DNA from: Nymphaea colorata
Taxonomy: Eukaryota > Streptophyta > Magnoliopsida > Nymphaeales > Nymphaeaceae
DNA: 64,000 bases
NCBI RefSeq assembly: GCF_008831285.2
Contig: NC_045141.1
Location: 9,475,353-9,539,352 of the forward strand
Direction of reading: 5' to 3'
Positions 10,998 to 22,044 of this stretch are shown piece by piece. The position numbers were made by a program, and so were the translations under genes. The stretch's first letter is position 1; each line of letters starts with the position of its first letter. The notes beneath the pieces were generated by a model. It saw nothing but the letters and a program-made list of their open reading frames with translations, had not been told where the DNA came from and searched no databases.

Positions 10998-11950
10998 GAG
11001 AGAGAGCAGCAGAAATGGAAGTGATCAACAAAGTACTTGTTGGTGTACAATGAAGCTTGAGGATTTTTTTTTAAAAAAAAAAGACAATAAGTGATGCACA
11101 ATTTCGTTACCAATAGTGAAGATTCAGTAACACATTATATTGTCTAACAATGTCATGAATTTGCAACAAAAAATTTCATCACTAAACCTTAACTTGATTC
11201 CACCCTACGTATGGAAATCATAAATCTACAATGTAGATTTTTGTTGTTATATATAATTAGTAATGAAAGATTTTCGTTGGTAAAAATATTTAGCCTCGAA
11301 AATGGTGTGTTACTAAAGGTTGATTCCCTTGTAGTGATTGTTTGCTTGTTATTGATACATTATTTATGATCTTGTATCATGTTGTACAAAACAATCTTGC
11401 ATGCTAGAAAGAGTGTTGCAGACAAATTATCGATAAATGTGTCAGACATTCTTGCATATTTCATCTCTACTCATGTCTGATATCGTCCACTGCAGGTTGT
11501 GCTTCCTACATTGTGGGAAGAGTGTCATCATTGGGTACGTAATGTGCTCGACATGTAGAACACTGATTGCGTGTACTACAATTCATTGAAAATACATGGA
11601 CTAATACCTCTTGAATTGATGGTCGACAAGATATGCTTAAAGAGTGAGTGTAGGATCAACATGGCTCAGTGGCACTTTTTCCATAGGAGGGAAGCTTCAC
11701 ACCAAAAAGTGTATTCATAATAAAGTATACTGAAGCAATATACAATGGGAATGAACCGACTTTTGATTGTGTAGTTAACAGATAAGCATCATATATTTCA
11801 CTTCAGATGTTGTTTTCTTGTTGACCAACATGTTGCTTTCTTCATAGGATGATACAACACATCTGAAAAAACAGATATGTGATGACTTTTAAAACATGTT
11901 ACATGAATAATGACAAAGTGAAAACAAAAAAACATATGAAGAAGAAGAAA
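10080..11950. other. AT-rich non-coding region with one microsatellite
   Basis: No gene or domain was recognised on either strand. The only clear structure is the AT/GA microsatellite at 10934..11006. Short open frames here are AT-rich and lack similarity to known families. Confidence 0.4.
10934..11006. repeat. Compound (AT)n(AG)n microsatellite
   Basis: About 29 bases of alternating AT run directly into about 44 bases of alternating AG with one GGG interruption. It is a simple-sequence repeat. Confidence 0.95.
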
Positions 11951-11954
11951 ACAA

Positions 11955-12075
11955 AAAGCAATGACATGAACAATGTACTTTATGTCTAACAAAGTGAAAG
12001 AAAATAACAAGTAATGACATGAACAATGTACTTTATGTCTAACAAAGTGAAAAAGAAAATAACAAGTAATGACAT
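11955..12075. repeat. Short tandem repeat, period 53-55 bp
   Basis: The phrase ATGACATGAACAAT recurs at 11961, 12014 and 12069. The first two copies are followed by an almost identical GTACTTTATGTCTAACAAAG stretch. Confidence 0.85.
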
Positions 12076-12805
12076 GAACAATTAACATACAATTGTTATC
12101 TAACATCATTTTCAAACAGCTGTTATCTCACAAAATTAACATACAGTCCTTATCTCACACCACTAACAGACAGTCATATTCATCGCACCATTAACGGATG
12201 GTTGTTATCTAATACCACTAACAAACAGTCATTATCTTACACTATTAATAAGGCAGGCATTATTTCTCACACCATTAGCATGCTTTCCTTTCCATTAATG
12301 GACACATGTTATCTCACGTTACCTTACATCATTAACAGACACACATTATTTCATGTTATCTTACACTATTAACAAACACTTGTTATCTTGCACCATTAAT
12401 AGGCACTCGTTATCTCACCCATTAACAACTGGTCCTTTCCATTAACAGATACTCGTTATCTCACACTATTAACAGACCATCCTTTCTTAACAGACATTCA
12501 TTATCTCACACCATGATAGACAATCTTTACTATTTTTAAACAGTTGTTATCTAACACTACTAATAGATAGTCGTTATTTCACAATTAACAAACACTTGTT
12601 ATCTCATACAATTAACGTGCATTCGTTATCATACACCATTAACAGATAACCCTTATCTCACACCATTAACAGACACTTGTTATCTCACATCCTTCAAATA
12701 ATCATTATCTCATACAATTAACTTATAGTCTTTATCTTACACCACTAACAAATAGTTGTATTCATCACATTATTGTCACAGTCATTATCTCACACTATTT
12801 AGAGT
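12076..12805. repeat. Degenerate minisatellite, unit about 27-34 bp
   Basis: More than 20 imperfect units follow the pattern 'attaaca-gacag/act-(c/t)gttatctcacac(c/t)a'. Unit length varies and single units are diverged, which rules out a CRISPR array. No coding function was seen. Confidence 0.85.
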
Positions 12806-12937
12806 CATCCTTTTTATGGCGTTTTGATTTTGGCAGGTTCTAATTCAATGAGTCGATTCTGTGAGTCAGAACAGAAATATGCCTAACAATTTGTCTTACC
12901 TCACAATGATACGATATTGGCCTATAGTCTCTGCATG

Positions 12938-13178
12938 CTCGTGGGATCGTTTAAGACAGATCTCTCTGCTAAAATTCTCTTAGGCTCATTTGCTATGGAT
13001 CTCTCTTCAACCATGCTCCTCCTCTGGAGTTGGTGTTCATGAAGGTGATGGTGATGGTCTCGTGGGCTTGTTTATGACAGATCTCTTTTTTAAAATGCTC
13101 TTAGGATCATTTGCTATGGATCTCCTTCCGACCATGCTCCTCCACTGGAGTTGGTGTGTATGATGGTGATGGTGATTA
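12938..13178. repeat. Tandem duplication, period 121 bp
   Basis: Two copies start at 12938 and 13059, both beginning CTCGTGGG. Both contain 'gacagatctct', 'catttgctatggatctc', 'ccatgctcctcc' and 'tggagttggtgt'. They are about 85-90 percent alike by eye. Confidence 0.85.
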
Positions 13179-13179
13179 T

Positions 13180-13860
13180 GATAAGTCAAATTGTGCATTT
13201 GTGGATGATGATCGAGGCAGGCAAGTTTCTTCATGTGTAGATGGTGATCGGGGTGAAGTTCTTGAAGTTGTAGATGGTTATTAACAATGAGACCACTCGA
13301 CCAAAAGGCTATGGGGTCTACGAGGATGCACTACATCTCAATACTGCTTGGGGTGCCATCCCACTGTGACGAGACTAGTTATGGAGCTTCTTCTTAAACA
13401 TATATTTCCTGCCAACTCCAGTCCCAAAAGCTGTTTTGTTCCTTACTTTTGTGTAGAGCTCGGGTGGCTATGGAATCGACCTACTCAAACAACACTCCAT
13501 GAGGACTCAACTGGCATGTTGCATTTCAACTTCATTCAAGCTGAATAACCAGACATATCCGCAAGACAGTTCAAGCACTTTACGATATTCCAATTGGTCT
13601 CTTTTCTAACATTGTATGATCTAAACAACACCTACACATCAATGGAATGTTACATAGTTCATAATCATTTTTGCACAATTATGCCTAAGGGACAACTGTA
13701 TTTGCGCATTTATATTGCCGGTTGGAGTGATGGAAGTGCAGAGTTGCTTCAATAGAAGGATTTTGGTTAGTGATACATGTATAGATAATGTGTTCATCAT
13801 GTTATTTTATTGCAAAAAAACTATCGCACATCTTGTAATATCTTTACTTGCTCTGCAGTT
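13180..13860. other. No gene recognised
   Basis: Short plus-strand frames exist (for example 13348..13548), but I see no convincing family match. This may be further decayed sequence belonging to the plant mobile domain fragment just downstream. Confidence 0.3.
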
Positions 13861-13864
13861 CTAG

Positions 13865-14047
13865 ATGTGGGAACACATACCTTCTCTTGGACTAATTGTG
13901 GACTGTCCATTTCTAGAGGCACAGCCATTACATGCACAATGGAGTGATATCTCTCCCAAAGATTACCATGATCCAGAAGTATCTAGGTCAATCATATTGA
14001 ATCTTCAGAACCTCCAATGCATGTTATGTTTAGCAAATAGTGTTTAA
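13865..14047 (+). pseudogene. Fragment resembling the C-terminal half of a plant mobile domain protein
   Basis: The frame opens with MWEHIPSLG and continues with LEAQPLHAQWSD and a spaced 'SRSIILNLQNLQ'. In plant mobile domain (PMD, aminotransferase-like) proteins a conserved 'LQ-W-(Y/E)-FP' helix is followed by a short linker, 'W', and then an arginine/leucine-rich segment; the pattern fits. The piece is 60 residues long, with no flanking gene on the same strand. It abuts, tail to tail, a minus-strand fragment that looks like the N-terminal half of the same kind of protein. The assignment is by pattern only. Confidence 0.35.
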
Positions 14048-14530
14048 TTTTCTATCAAGAATTGGATGTAGCACCAGCTTATTCTTGAGTTTGAATTGTC
14101 ACTAAATAGATAAAGGGCAAATATATAAAGAATAAAAAAATTCAATGTTTGGTCTGCTTCATGTGTTAGTACATCATATTGTACATACTGCCATTGATAC
14201 TGTAGCACTACCACAATCGATGTTAATTTTTTCTTGAAGCTAACAACATTCTCAAACTCAAACTCTGTCAGGTTTAGAAGATTGTTGTTGTTTCCTCTCA
14301 TGATGTAGCTAGATGTCTCCAACACGTGATTTTTGTGAATTTTCATATCAAATAGTCTAGCAACATCTTCTAGAATAACAGTTATCTTGAATCCATTGAA
14401 CACGAACGTGTTCGTCCAAAGATCCTACTTCTTGGCGAGGGAATGCAAAGGCCTCCATTGGATATCCAACAAACTATGGACCAGCAGCCCCTTGAATTTC
14501 ATCTTCTTCAGTCTCTCCTGAAAATTTGAA
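14044..14530 (-). pseudogene. Plant mobile domain (PMD) protein fragment, N-terminal half
   Basis: The minus strand reads FKGLLVHSLLDIQWRPLHSL, an in-frame stop, then TFVFNGFKITVILEDVARLF, and later FFILYIFALYLFSDNSNSRI. These match three PMD hallmarks: the 'L---ve-W-peThtF' lead-in, the 'GE-TiTLeDVa-llgl' motif, and the 'r-ylly-lg--lF-d-s---v' helix. The stop after LAKK (near 14,425) and the sudden end at 14044 make it a pseudogene. PMD proteins exist as host genes (MAIN family) and as passengers in transposons; which applies here cannot be told. Confidence 0.6.
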
Positions 14531-15439
14531 AGCATTTCATACCATTTGATCACAGGTCAACATTGGCAGCACTCGTATTTCTATAATACCATACAATTGT
14601 CAAAGACATTATCAAACAAATATACTTTAATTACAAAAAAGTTGAATAAACATTCATTATCTGACAATATGGAAAACATCATAAATTACTTACATTGATG
14701 TTACACATTTGCAGTCTTTCCTTCCCACCTTCCTCTCTCACTTCAATATTGGGTTGTTTTGTTTTCCTTTGCCTAGAACATCTCCTTTGTGATGCCGCTT
14801 TCTTATTGACATCTCCAACATGTGGCTCTAGTGCAACTTCCTCTCCATCTACTTTCTCGCTACTCAAGAATGTGTTTCTCAAGCATAGGAAGATATCCTC
14901 CATCCCTTCTACTGCCGGCTGCACGACTGCATATTATGCTCCCTCCAACAACCATTTGTTCTCATCATCTGCTACCACTCCCTTCTCATTTCATCTTTTC
15001 ATCCTTCCAACTTTTCCAACAATCGATTTTCCTCTATTATTTCAAGTCCTACCTCCTCTATAATGGTCTTCTGGATCGTTACCTCGATTTGCTCACCTCA
15101 TTTTCACTTTTCTCTTTATTCTCCTACTCCACCACTATTGGAACAACAACTTCAGCTGCCCTACCCTCTGCCTGTTCTACCAACTGATTATTTACACCTA
15201 TTCATCTATCTCGTACCAAGTTCTTTTTGTTTGGTCTAATGTACTATTCAACTTCATACTTGTAGATGTTGTATAATGAATGATTAGTGTGATATTCTTT
15301 TGTATGCCTTGAAGAAGTAGACATGGTCGATCTGCAGAAAGCAAAGAAATCATGCGATAATGTTTCAGTGTCTTCAATAATGTGTGGTACTATAATGTAT
15401 AAAATAACGAACGAGAGGGGGAACCAAACTTGGACGTAT
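14531..15439. other. No gene recognised
   Basis: Several short frames on both strands (for example around 14695..15187) are serine- and leucine-rich and lack recognisable motifs. The stretch may be further remains of the PMD-related sequence or plain intergenic DNA. Confidence 0.3.
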
Positions 15440-15977
15440 AGCATGCATTATCGAAGGCAGTATAGCATCTAAGATAACAAAGGGGTTCATTATCTTAGAT
15501 GCTCAAAGATGCTAAAGCATCCCCTTTCAGTATCTTACATGCTCAAAACTATAGGACACATTATCAAAGACAGTACACATCCCATATAGTATGAGATAAT
15601 GAAAGGGACGGGACAAACCTTGTGGACACAACCTGCCATGCTGTCTTTGATAGCATATCCTGAAACCGCCTACTATGTTGTCTTTGATAATGCATCATAT
15701 AGTGTCTAAAATAACAAAAGAGGTGGTATGAGCCTTGCAGACACCGCCTTTTATGTTATCTTCGATAACACGTTCTATAAAGTTTGAGATAATGAAAGGA
15801 CATGGCAAAACTTGTGGAGACCGCTTGCTATGTTGCCATCAATAAAATGTCCTATAACATCTGAGATAACGAAAGAGGTGAGACCAACCTTGTAGACAAC
15901 ACATTCTATAGCATCTGAGATAACAAAATGGATGGGACCAACCTTATTGACACCACCTTCTATGCTGTCTTCAATAA
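15440..15977. repeat. Satellite-like tandem array, left part
   Basis: Diverged units of roughly 55-120 bp repeat the ordered phrases 'gataa(c/t)gaaag(a/g)g', 'g(g/a)gac(a/c)aacctt', 'gaca(c/a)c', 'tatgttg(t)ctt(t)gataa' and 'catc(c)tatag'. The array is interrupted at 15977 by the inserted TIR element and resumes at 20801 with 'gataacgaaagaggcaggaccaa'. Confidence 0.75.
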
Positions 15978-16539
15978 GGGGGCGTTTGATACGCCGGAAA
16001 TCTACTGTAGCAGTGGAAAAAAAATTCAAACTTTCAAAATTTTTCCGGTTTATCAAATGCGGAAAAAAAAAATCGACCGTTACGGTCGATTTTGGAAATT
16101 TTTTTCCAGAAAAAAATTTCCAACCGGAGGGGTGGAAATTTTTTTCCGGAGAAATATTTTTGCCCGTTAGGGCACACCTCGCTTCTCCTTGCTTTCTCCT
16201 CCCGCAGCCCATCATCCTCTCTCTCGCCCGCAGCCGCACCAACCTTGCTTTCCGGGATAGTGTCCAAAATGTGTCTGGGGAAGAAGGCAGAAGGAGAGGC
16301 GAGGTTGTTGTGCTCGAAGGGGAGACAGATCGGTCGGCAATGGCGATGAGATCGGGATCCAGTCATCGGGCCAACATGATCGTCACCAACACGCCCGCCA
16401 CAGACCTGACCAAAACATTCTCGATTTCGTTTCTTTGAACGCTTTCCAACCAAGAATCGTACTCGAGCAGTCCCCAAGTTTGGGAGGAGGACGCTAGGAA
16501 AGGAATAAAAGAGAATATCAACAGACGGATAGTTAAAAG

Positions 16540-19436
16540 ATGCACAGAATTCCAAGGATCTTCTGTTCATATGCATGGAAGGGAAAACATAGAATTGGAG
16601 TCCTAAGAAATTACTCCACTACGTCTCTACTCTTTGATGATACGCAGAAGCAGGTTCCCCACCTCACCGTCTTCCATTTTTTCTGCAGCTTTTCTTCAGT
16701 CCTATTCGTGCTTTGTGCATAGGTTTTTGCCAGGTTCATGACCTGCCATTATTTTTGTTCAGTTCAAGGAAAGTGTTTCCCAGTTTGCGCAAGATAAGAT
16801 TGCTCCTCATGCAGCAAAGGTGGACGCTACCAACAACTTCCCAAAGGTTGCGCGTCCATGTCATTTTTCTGTTTTACTTTTCGCGTTTCTTTTTGCTTTC
16901 TTTTATTTTTTCCATATTCCTGCCTATTTTTTTCTTGTGAATATACTAGTCTGGTCACTTAGATGCTCTTCATTGTTAGGATGTTAATCTGTGGAAGCTC
17001 ATGGGGGACTTTAATCTTCACTGAATCACCGCTCCAGGTAATCCCTGTTTTACTGTCCCTATGAACTGTCGCTGCCAGACGATTTCAGTCAAGACTTGGC
17101 CAATGGTTTTAGGTCCTGGATGCTTACTTTTGCTAAGAAATACTTCTCATCGTGATAATTTTTAAAGTTTGTGGGTGCATTGTCTTGATTATGACTCCTG
17201 GTCCAAGTTTGTCCTACTTCGAAGTTACATAGCTGCTGATCAAATGATCGTCCAAACTCTGAAAAAAAGAAGGGCCATTGTGGATTAGAGTAAAATCGGC
17301 CCTAACCTACTAGTTTTTCTGCAAGAAGTGGCCCCTGCTCAATCTTAAATCCACGTGGAGATGCCAACTGCCTTTAATATCTTCGATGTGCAAATCACAA
17401 TTGTTTGTTTATATGTTTTCTGCCCAGTATCTTTTACGCACTGTTATTGCAAATTTCTTTTCCTGATAGTACAACTAACAATTAGTTTCTGGCATATCAA
17501 AACTGGTGGTTCACTCATCTCTAGTATGCTGCAGGAAATTGGTGCAAATTCCTATAAACTTTATTTGTTGTTCTGGAAATGTCATGAGAAAGTTAAAATA
17601 CAACATCCCTGGTTAATCTTGGCCTTTGAAAGTGCTAACATATTACATGGATAACTTAGAATGCCTAAATTTCTTCCACTGTCTGTGAAAATTTTGCCAT
17701 GGTGGCAGCAGTTGTTATTAGGAATTACTCCTTTAGGTGATTCATATAGCATTAAGGTCTCCCTTTTTCCTCATTGTGTGATATTGGGTTGTGGGAGATA
17801 ACGTCAATGAGGAAGATTTATTGCTTCATTCATTTGATGCACGTTGGATTCTGGTTGGGGATTGGGTTAGTCAAAGGCTACGTCACAGGGATGATCCACT
17901 TCCACATTTTGCAGAACCCTATGCTATATATAGGAAGGTTTAAGTTTCTGTTTATGCCCTATGGTGCTATTTAATAATCACTAACAAGTTTAGATTGGTA
18001 ATTCAAATCTGTATGTTATGTCTTTGAGGTTTATTATATATTTGCATACACATGCAGCATTTGTGACAAAGTAGAATGGGCAGCATAATTAACACACTAT
18101 GGTATGGCATGAGTTTCTGCTGAGCATCTAATGCCTAGGATGGACAAACTAAGTTTTCTGGATTTGATGGAGGTACTCTTCGGTGGAGCCCTGTTGCAGA
18201 AAATGATGGTTGTGCAGGAAGACAGCGCGAAGTCTTATTAGGGAAATGGTGGCATTGGGAAATAGGGATAAGGAGACTCCAGTTTTCCAAAAGTACCTAT
18301 CAGAAAGGCCATGCTAATTCTGACAATTTGTAAATGTTTGGTTCATCTGACATGCATGGGTTTGCTCAAGCTTCTGGATTGGGGGACAGAAACTGTATAT
18401 GCAATCATTTCTAACCTCTAATACTGAGTGATAACCATAAAAGCAATAAAGCATACTCTTACGAAATATAAAAGTCAGATTATGTTTGTTGAGCCACAGG
18501 GACTTGCTGAGTGTGAGAGGTCCTTATTGCAGAAGTTGTGGCATTTCCAGAATATTATGTTTATTACTAATTCAGTCTAAACTCTGAATTCACAGAACTG
18601 ATCCTAACATCTTTTGTGATGAACACTCAAGGAGCTTGCTGTTTAGTTGCCAAAAGCTTATCTGCAAGCATGATATTTATCCATTTCCATAAAGGCCATC
18701 AGGATTTGCACTGAAATTTTTTGTCTGGCTCATTTTGGGGGAAAGTACACAAATGTAAAATTTGAGGAAGAAGAGTTCATTTCTCCATCCATTGCTTTCA
18801 AATATAGGGAGCTAGCATCTCACCTTTGCCAATAATTATTCTTCCACTTGCCATTCACAGTCTAGCCTGGTCCAGATTCCTGTTGTATTGCTGCCGCTGG
18901 TTCATAGAAAATAAGTGGAGTCGATTTGGTGGTGATAGGTGCTTTAAGCGTGGTGTCCTGTTTTTTGGAAAGTAATGCAAGAACATTTTGGCATTACTTT
19001 TTTTGTAGAATAGTGGTGTACATGAGAGGATTCATGCTGATTTTTATTGGTTATTCAGATAAGTAGCTTGACTTAACACCTCCTGTATTTGGTCGCTGAG
19101 GAATAAGGATGTGATTTTCCATTCTTTACTAGTTTCTTAATTTCATTAGCTTTTCTGCTTGTTTCTTGCATGTTGATTCTTGATGTGTTTGTTTTTCTGG
19201 ATTTGTTTATTAAAACCTTTGAATGCTAATGCTCTTAAGCCTTTCATTTTCAATTTTTCACAATTCATCATTTTGACATGGTTATTTTATTGGTACCATT
19301 CCTGAAGTTTACATCTTCGTTTTCCTATAGAGGAGTATGGTGGACTTGGTCTTGGTTATTCATATCATTGCATAGCAATGGAAGAAATTAGTCGAGCTTC
19401 TGGAGCTGTTGGCCTTTCATATGGTGCACATTCAAG
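16540..19436 (+). pseudogene. IVD: Isovaleryl-CoA dehydrogenase gene fragment (exons 1-4)
   Basis: The intact enzyme is a mitochondrial FAD-dependent acyl-CoA dehydrogenase of leucine breakdown. Exon 1 is 16540..16653 (MHRIPRIFCSYAWK... ending SLLFDDTQKQ, an N-terminal targeting region). Exon 2 is 16763..16846 (FKESVSQFAQDKIAPHAAK). Exon 3 is 16980..17037 (DVNLWKLMGDFNLH). Exon 4 is 19331..19436 ([20 protein letters not shown], then YGAHS). All junctions obey GT-AG and the phases match. A TGA replaces the glycine codon expected after FNLH in exon 3, so the protein would stop early. Homology ends abruptly after GAHS, leaving only the N-terminal part of the protein. The 2.3-kb intron 3 is retained, so the capture was of genomic DNA. 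The fragment lies inside the TIR element. Confidence 0.9.
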
Positions 19437-19448
19437 TTGTTGATTTAA

Positions 19449-19649
19449 GGACTCTGTACTGAAAGATTGTTAGATGATGCTGAGTTGGTTCTAAGAGAGA
19501 TGATACGGCATGGATTTGTTCCTCGAATGGGAACCTGGAGAAGGCTTCTAAACAGAATGTTCCCAAGGGCTGGCAATATATATGTCCACAATGATGTTCT
19601 TGATGAATTAACACAACTAGAATGCATAGGTGGGATTTGTGAAAAGTGA
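19449..19649 (+). pseudogene. PPR protein C-terminal fragment captured in the TIR element
   Basis: The open frame reads GLCTERLLDDAELVLREM, then GFVPRMGTWRRLLNRMF, and ends CIGGICEK before a TGA. The 'GLC-egrlddAe-vl-eMi-hGfvP---TW--LL' spacing is that of a pentatricopeptide repeat from an organelle RNA-binding protein. The frame begins only 12 bases after the isovaleryl-CoA dehydrogenase homology stops, in a different frame and from an unrelated gene. It is therefore a chimeric join and not a natural gene. It is unrelated in sequence to the intact PPR gene at 22045. Confidence 0.75.
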
Positions 19650-19839
19650 TTGTGTTGCTGAAATGGTTTTAGTATATGTGTTACGTGTTTTCTTTCTGTT
19701 CTATGATAACTTTCTGTATAGTGTACATTCTTAGTTGGCTTCATATTTGTAAAGGATGGAGCATCTTTGTGATTGACCTATGCTAGAATGCTGAAATCAG
19801 ATGTTGACTTACTAACTGCATTCCCCTTGTACACTGCAG

Positions 19840-19948
19840 TGTTAATGTTACAGTTGGGATTTTAGAAGATAAACTAATGCTTACTGGTTTACATACTGTT
19901 GCTGACATCTATTGCAACTCTTGTCATCAACTCTTGGGGTGGAAATAT
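19840..19948 (+). pseudogene. Yippee-like protein exon captured in the TIR element
   Basis: A single exon between an acceptor (ACACTGCAG ending 19839) and a donor (GTAAAG from 19949) reads [20 protein letters not shown] and then [16 protein letters not shown]. This is the core of plant yippee-like (YPEL) proteins, small zinc-binding proteins. It includes the second CxxC (CNSC) of the zinc fold and the 'LGWKY' motif. The first CxxC half was not found. A second splice-bounded segment at about 20032-20082 could encode DEIEHGDGSISAEHSDDV before a stop, but I do not recognise it. The introns indicate DNA-level capture. Confidence 0.75.
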
Positions 19949-20803
19949 GTAAAGTCCCTTCTCATTTTTGTGCCAGACAAATTTTAGTATGAATAGTTAG
20001 CGTATTCATGACAGCTATTCTTTTTACAGTGACGAGATTGAACATGGAGATGGATCGATTTCTGCAGAGCACTCAGACGATGTATAAATAAGTCTAGATA
20101 CTAAGACCATGGCTCAAAAGACCAAACTGTGAATTTACTGTAAATCAACTTAATCTGAAACTGATTTAACATGTTCGAACTGCAAAGCACAACTGGAAAT
20201 GGACACATTCTTTCTTGGGAACATCTGCATAGGAAACACGAAGTACCAAAATTAATGGATTTCCTTGTGGCCTTATCAAAGGTTTTTGAAATTGTTGTCC
20301 AGAAACTTAGTAGAAATTAGCTCTTCATCAATGATCAAAGGATATACAAGAATTTCCAACGTTTTTATGTCTCATTTTTTTGTCGGATCGGAACTGCGAA
20401 TCCTTTGCCCTTGCATAAATTGTCCAAGCCCTCTACCCTTAGGAGGACCTGAATCAGATTGGTGGATTTAAATATTCCAAATAAGCAATGGAGGAGGAAA
20501 TTTCCTACACTCTGGAAATTAAAAAAAATAAGCAAAGATTGGTGTGGTCATTTATCTATAATTTCTGTAAATTTAGAAAAATGTTTCCTTATTATCAAAT
20601 AAGAATTAATTTTTTGGAAATCTAGAAATATAATTCTTTTTCATCAAACATAGAAATATATTTCTGGAAATATATTTCTCAGTCATCACACACACACACC
20701 AAAATTGGAATCGGAAAGATTTTCCCATTCATTTTTTCTAGGAAATATATTTTCAGAAATATATTTCCAATTCCACATTTCCAAACCATCAAACGGCCCC
20801 TAA

Positions 20804-22044
20804 TGTATCTTAGAGTTCTAGATAACGAAAGAGGCAGGACCAACCATGCAAAAACTGCCTTCTATTCTGGTTTCGATAACACATTCTATGTGTTTGAAAA
20901 TCGAAGATGGTTCTTTGCTGTCCGAGAGGGATATATTGGTTATAATGAAAAGACTGAAAATAATTTCCACCTTTCTTTTGAGAGCATTCTTATCTATCAA
21001 CTCCAGCTATATCAACTCCAGCTATATGCTTCCACACGATTGACCCGTACTAGAGTGCTGATTTGACATGTGATTGATAGTAGTCGACATGCATGAAATT
21101 ATCATGCACCAAAGGGTGTGTATATAACCCGCTTCATCCTTCACCAGGTGCAAGGTTAGCCTCTCGCCAACCAAGGAAGACTTTACAAGTGGTCAATAAT
21201 ATCTCCATTGAATTTTTTTCTTGGATAATGAGAACAACTATTATTACAATGCTTTCCATAGTTAATTTGTCACATGCTGATCCATTCATATTGTAGATAT
21301 TAATATACCTTTCTCGAAAGGTATTCTCGTTTAGAACTATGGCATAATGCTACTTCTGAGCACTATAAACATAAAAGTGGATGGCATTATAAGCAATCTT
21401 CAATCTAGGTCTACTTTCACATATGAAATTTAAACTAAAACGAACGTACTGAATTTCTGTATAGGACATAAAATTACTTCCTGCAAAACTGTTATTTTAC
21501 AGTAATATAATTTATTTGTCTTCCTAAGCTGGCAAAAAAAAAAGTTACATTTGTCATTTTGTTATTATTAGAATCACAAAAACACTTAAGTGTTACTTTA
21601 GAGTGAAAAAATTAAGATTGTTTTCCGAAATCTAAATAAGGGTAATACTCTATATATTTTCAAAATATAAAAGCAACAAAAAAAAAATCCAAGGAACGTA
21701 TTAAGCTTTTTTAAAATTTAGATTAATTATGACGGGTGTCCAAAACTTAACTGTTATATCCCAAGAACTCGTGTTTTTTTTTTTATTTACTGTACTCCAA
21801 TTTAATTGAAATATGTACCCACAAACAAAATTTCTGACCTCGCTCTTGCAGGCTTGCAGCCCATTGAGGTTCAATGCAAAGGTTTCCACAAAGTTTAATC
21901 AGCATAACATCAAAGTTTCTTAAGCTTAATACCCTGGCAAAGCACTTCTCAAGGGGAGTGTTGACAGCAGTAATGATGTATATAATTTGCATATATGCAA
22001 AGCTAAGTTCATCTTGCAAGGCTCAATAACCGACGCAGTTCCTC
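20804..22044. other. Intergenic; tail of tandem array then AT-rich DNA
   Basis: The first 100 bases or so continue the array that the TIR element interrupts. A small tandem 'atatcaactccagct' doublet lies near 21,000. The rest, up to the stop codon of the PPR gene, is AT-rich and shows no gene; its right end should hold that gene's 3' UTR. Confidence 0.5.

Larger units (their letters stand above)
15978..20800 (+). mobile_element. Non-autonomous TIR element (PIF/Harbinger-like) carrying gene fragments
   Basis: The left end reads GGGGGCGTTTGAT. The reverse complement of the right end reads GGGGCCGTTTGAT, matching at 12 of 13 positions. A 3-bp TAA duplication flanks it (15975-15977 and 20801-20803). 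Removing the element restores a continuous unit of the surrounding tandem array, which confirms both ends. The 3-bp TAA duplication and G-rich TIR fit PIF/Harbinger. Both subterminal zones repeat GGAAAT(T)n and TTTCC(A/G)GAAA words. No transposase frame was found. Inside, all on the plus strand, are isovaleryl-CoA dehydrogenase exons 1-4, a PPR C-terminal fragment and a yippee-like exon. This is the architecture of a Pack-TIR element. It would need transposase supplied by another element. Confidence 0.85.

Noticed and set aside
12076-12805. CRISPR-like array of short repeats
   Set aside because: Units are degenerate with no constant repeat and no unique spacers, there are no cas genes, and the host is a plant.
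15775-16576. Overlapping open frames on both strands across the left TIR
   Set aside because: They span the border between the tandem array and the inserted element and consist of repeat translation; no domain was seen.
15978-20800. hAT or Mutator origin for the gene-carrying TIR element
   Set aside because: No 8- or 9-bp target duplication is present, the TIRs are short, and the 3-bp TAA restores the array unit exactly.
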